NCBI GenBank assembly: GCA_003450125.1
Contig: DMFR01000125.1
Span: 1-6,382, forward strand
From: Prolixibacteraceae bacterium
GTDB taxonomy: Bacteria > Bacteroidota > Bacteroidia > Bacteroidales > Prolixibacteraceae
DNA: 6,382 nt
Direction of reading: 5' to 3'
Notes under the pieces: model-generated
Database searches by the model: none
What the model was told of the DNA's origin: nothing
Seen by the model: the letters and a program-made list of their open reading frames with translations, nothing else
Shown here: piece by piece, positions 6,382 through 6,382 of the stretch
How positions within the stretch are numbered: position 1 is the first letter of the stretch
Layout of the letters: each line of letters starts with the position of its first letter
Translations under genes and position numbers: made by a program

Positions 6382-6382
6382 C

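Overview
The window looks like a piece of a Bacteroidota chromosome. The base composition is AT-rich. Both genes encode secreted proteins that end in a type A sorting domain of the type IX secretion system (T9SS), a system essentially confined to that phylum. One of them also carries BACON domains and BspA-like leucine-rich repeats, which are typical of Bacteroidota. Neither start has a Shine-Dalgarno sequence; both have A-rich leaders, as is usual in this phylum.

Layout from left to right: (1) a short CCATCCAA tandem repeat at the left edge. (2) A minus-strand gene (25-2685) for an 886-residue surface protein built from two successive copies of a [cap + BspA-like LRR + BACON] module, plus a T9SS C-terminal domain. 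(3) A 386-bp gap (2686-3071) holding CACATAG direct repeats, a perfect 27-bp inverted repeat and the outlines of a possible MITE-like element. (4) A second minus-strand gene (3072-5483) for an 803-residue protein with 14 repeats of about 49 residues, probably propeller blades, and a T9SS C-terminal domain. (5) An 899-bp tract (5484-6382) with no convincing gene. It contains a mirror-image cluster of eight hairpins (about 5528-5791), a possible decayed reading frame (5987-6280), and a concentric imperfect palindrome with five GTAC sites (6248-6381) running into the right edge.

Both proteins should pass the inner membrane by a Sec signal peptide, cross the outer membrane by T9SS, and end up on the cell surface or outside the cell. 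Both are repeat scaffolds of the kind used in protein, glycan or surface contact, and no catalytic motif is visible in either. They share strand and secretion route, but the gap with hairpins suggests separate transcription rather than a tight operon. No substrate can be read from the sequence.

The less ordinary content is in the gaps. The hairpin cluster shows paired base changes that keep its stems intact. The right-edge palindrome could be the end of an element or an operator for a gene beyond the window. No transposase, CRISPR array, rRNA, tRNA or defence gene was seen, and I found no clear undescribed multi-gene system.
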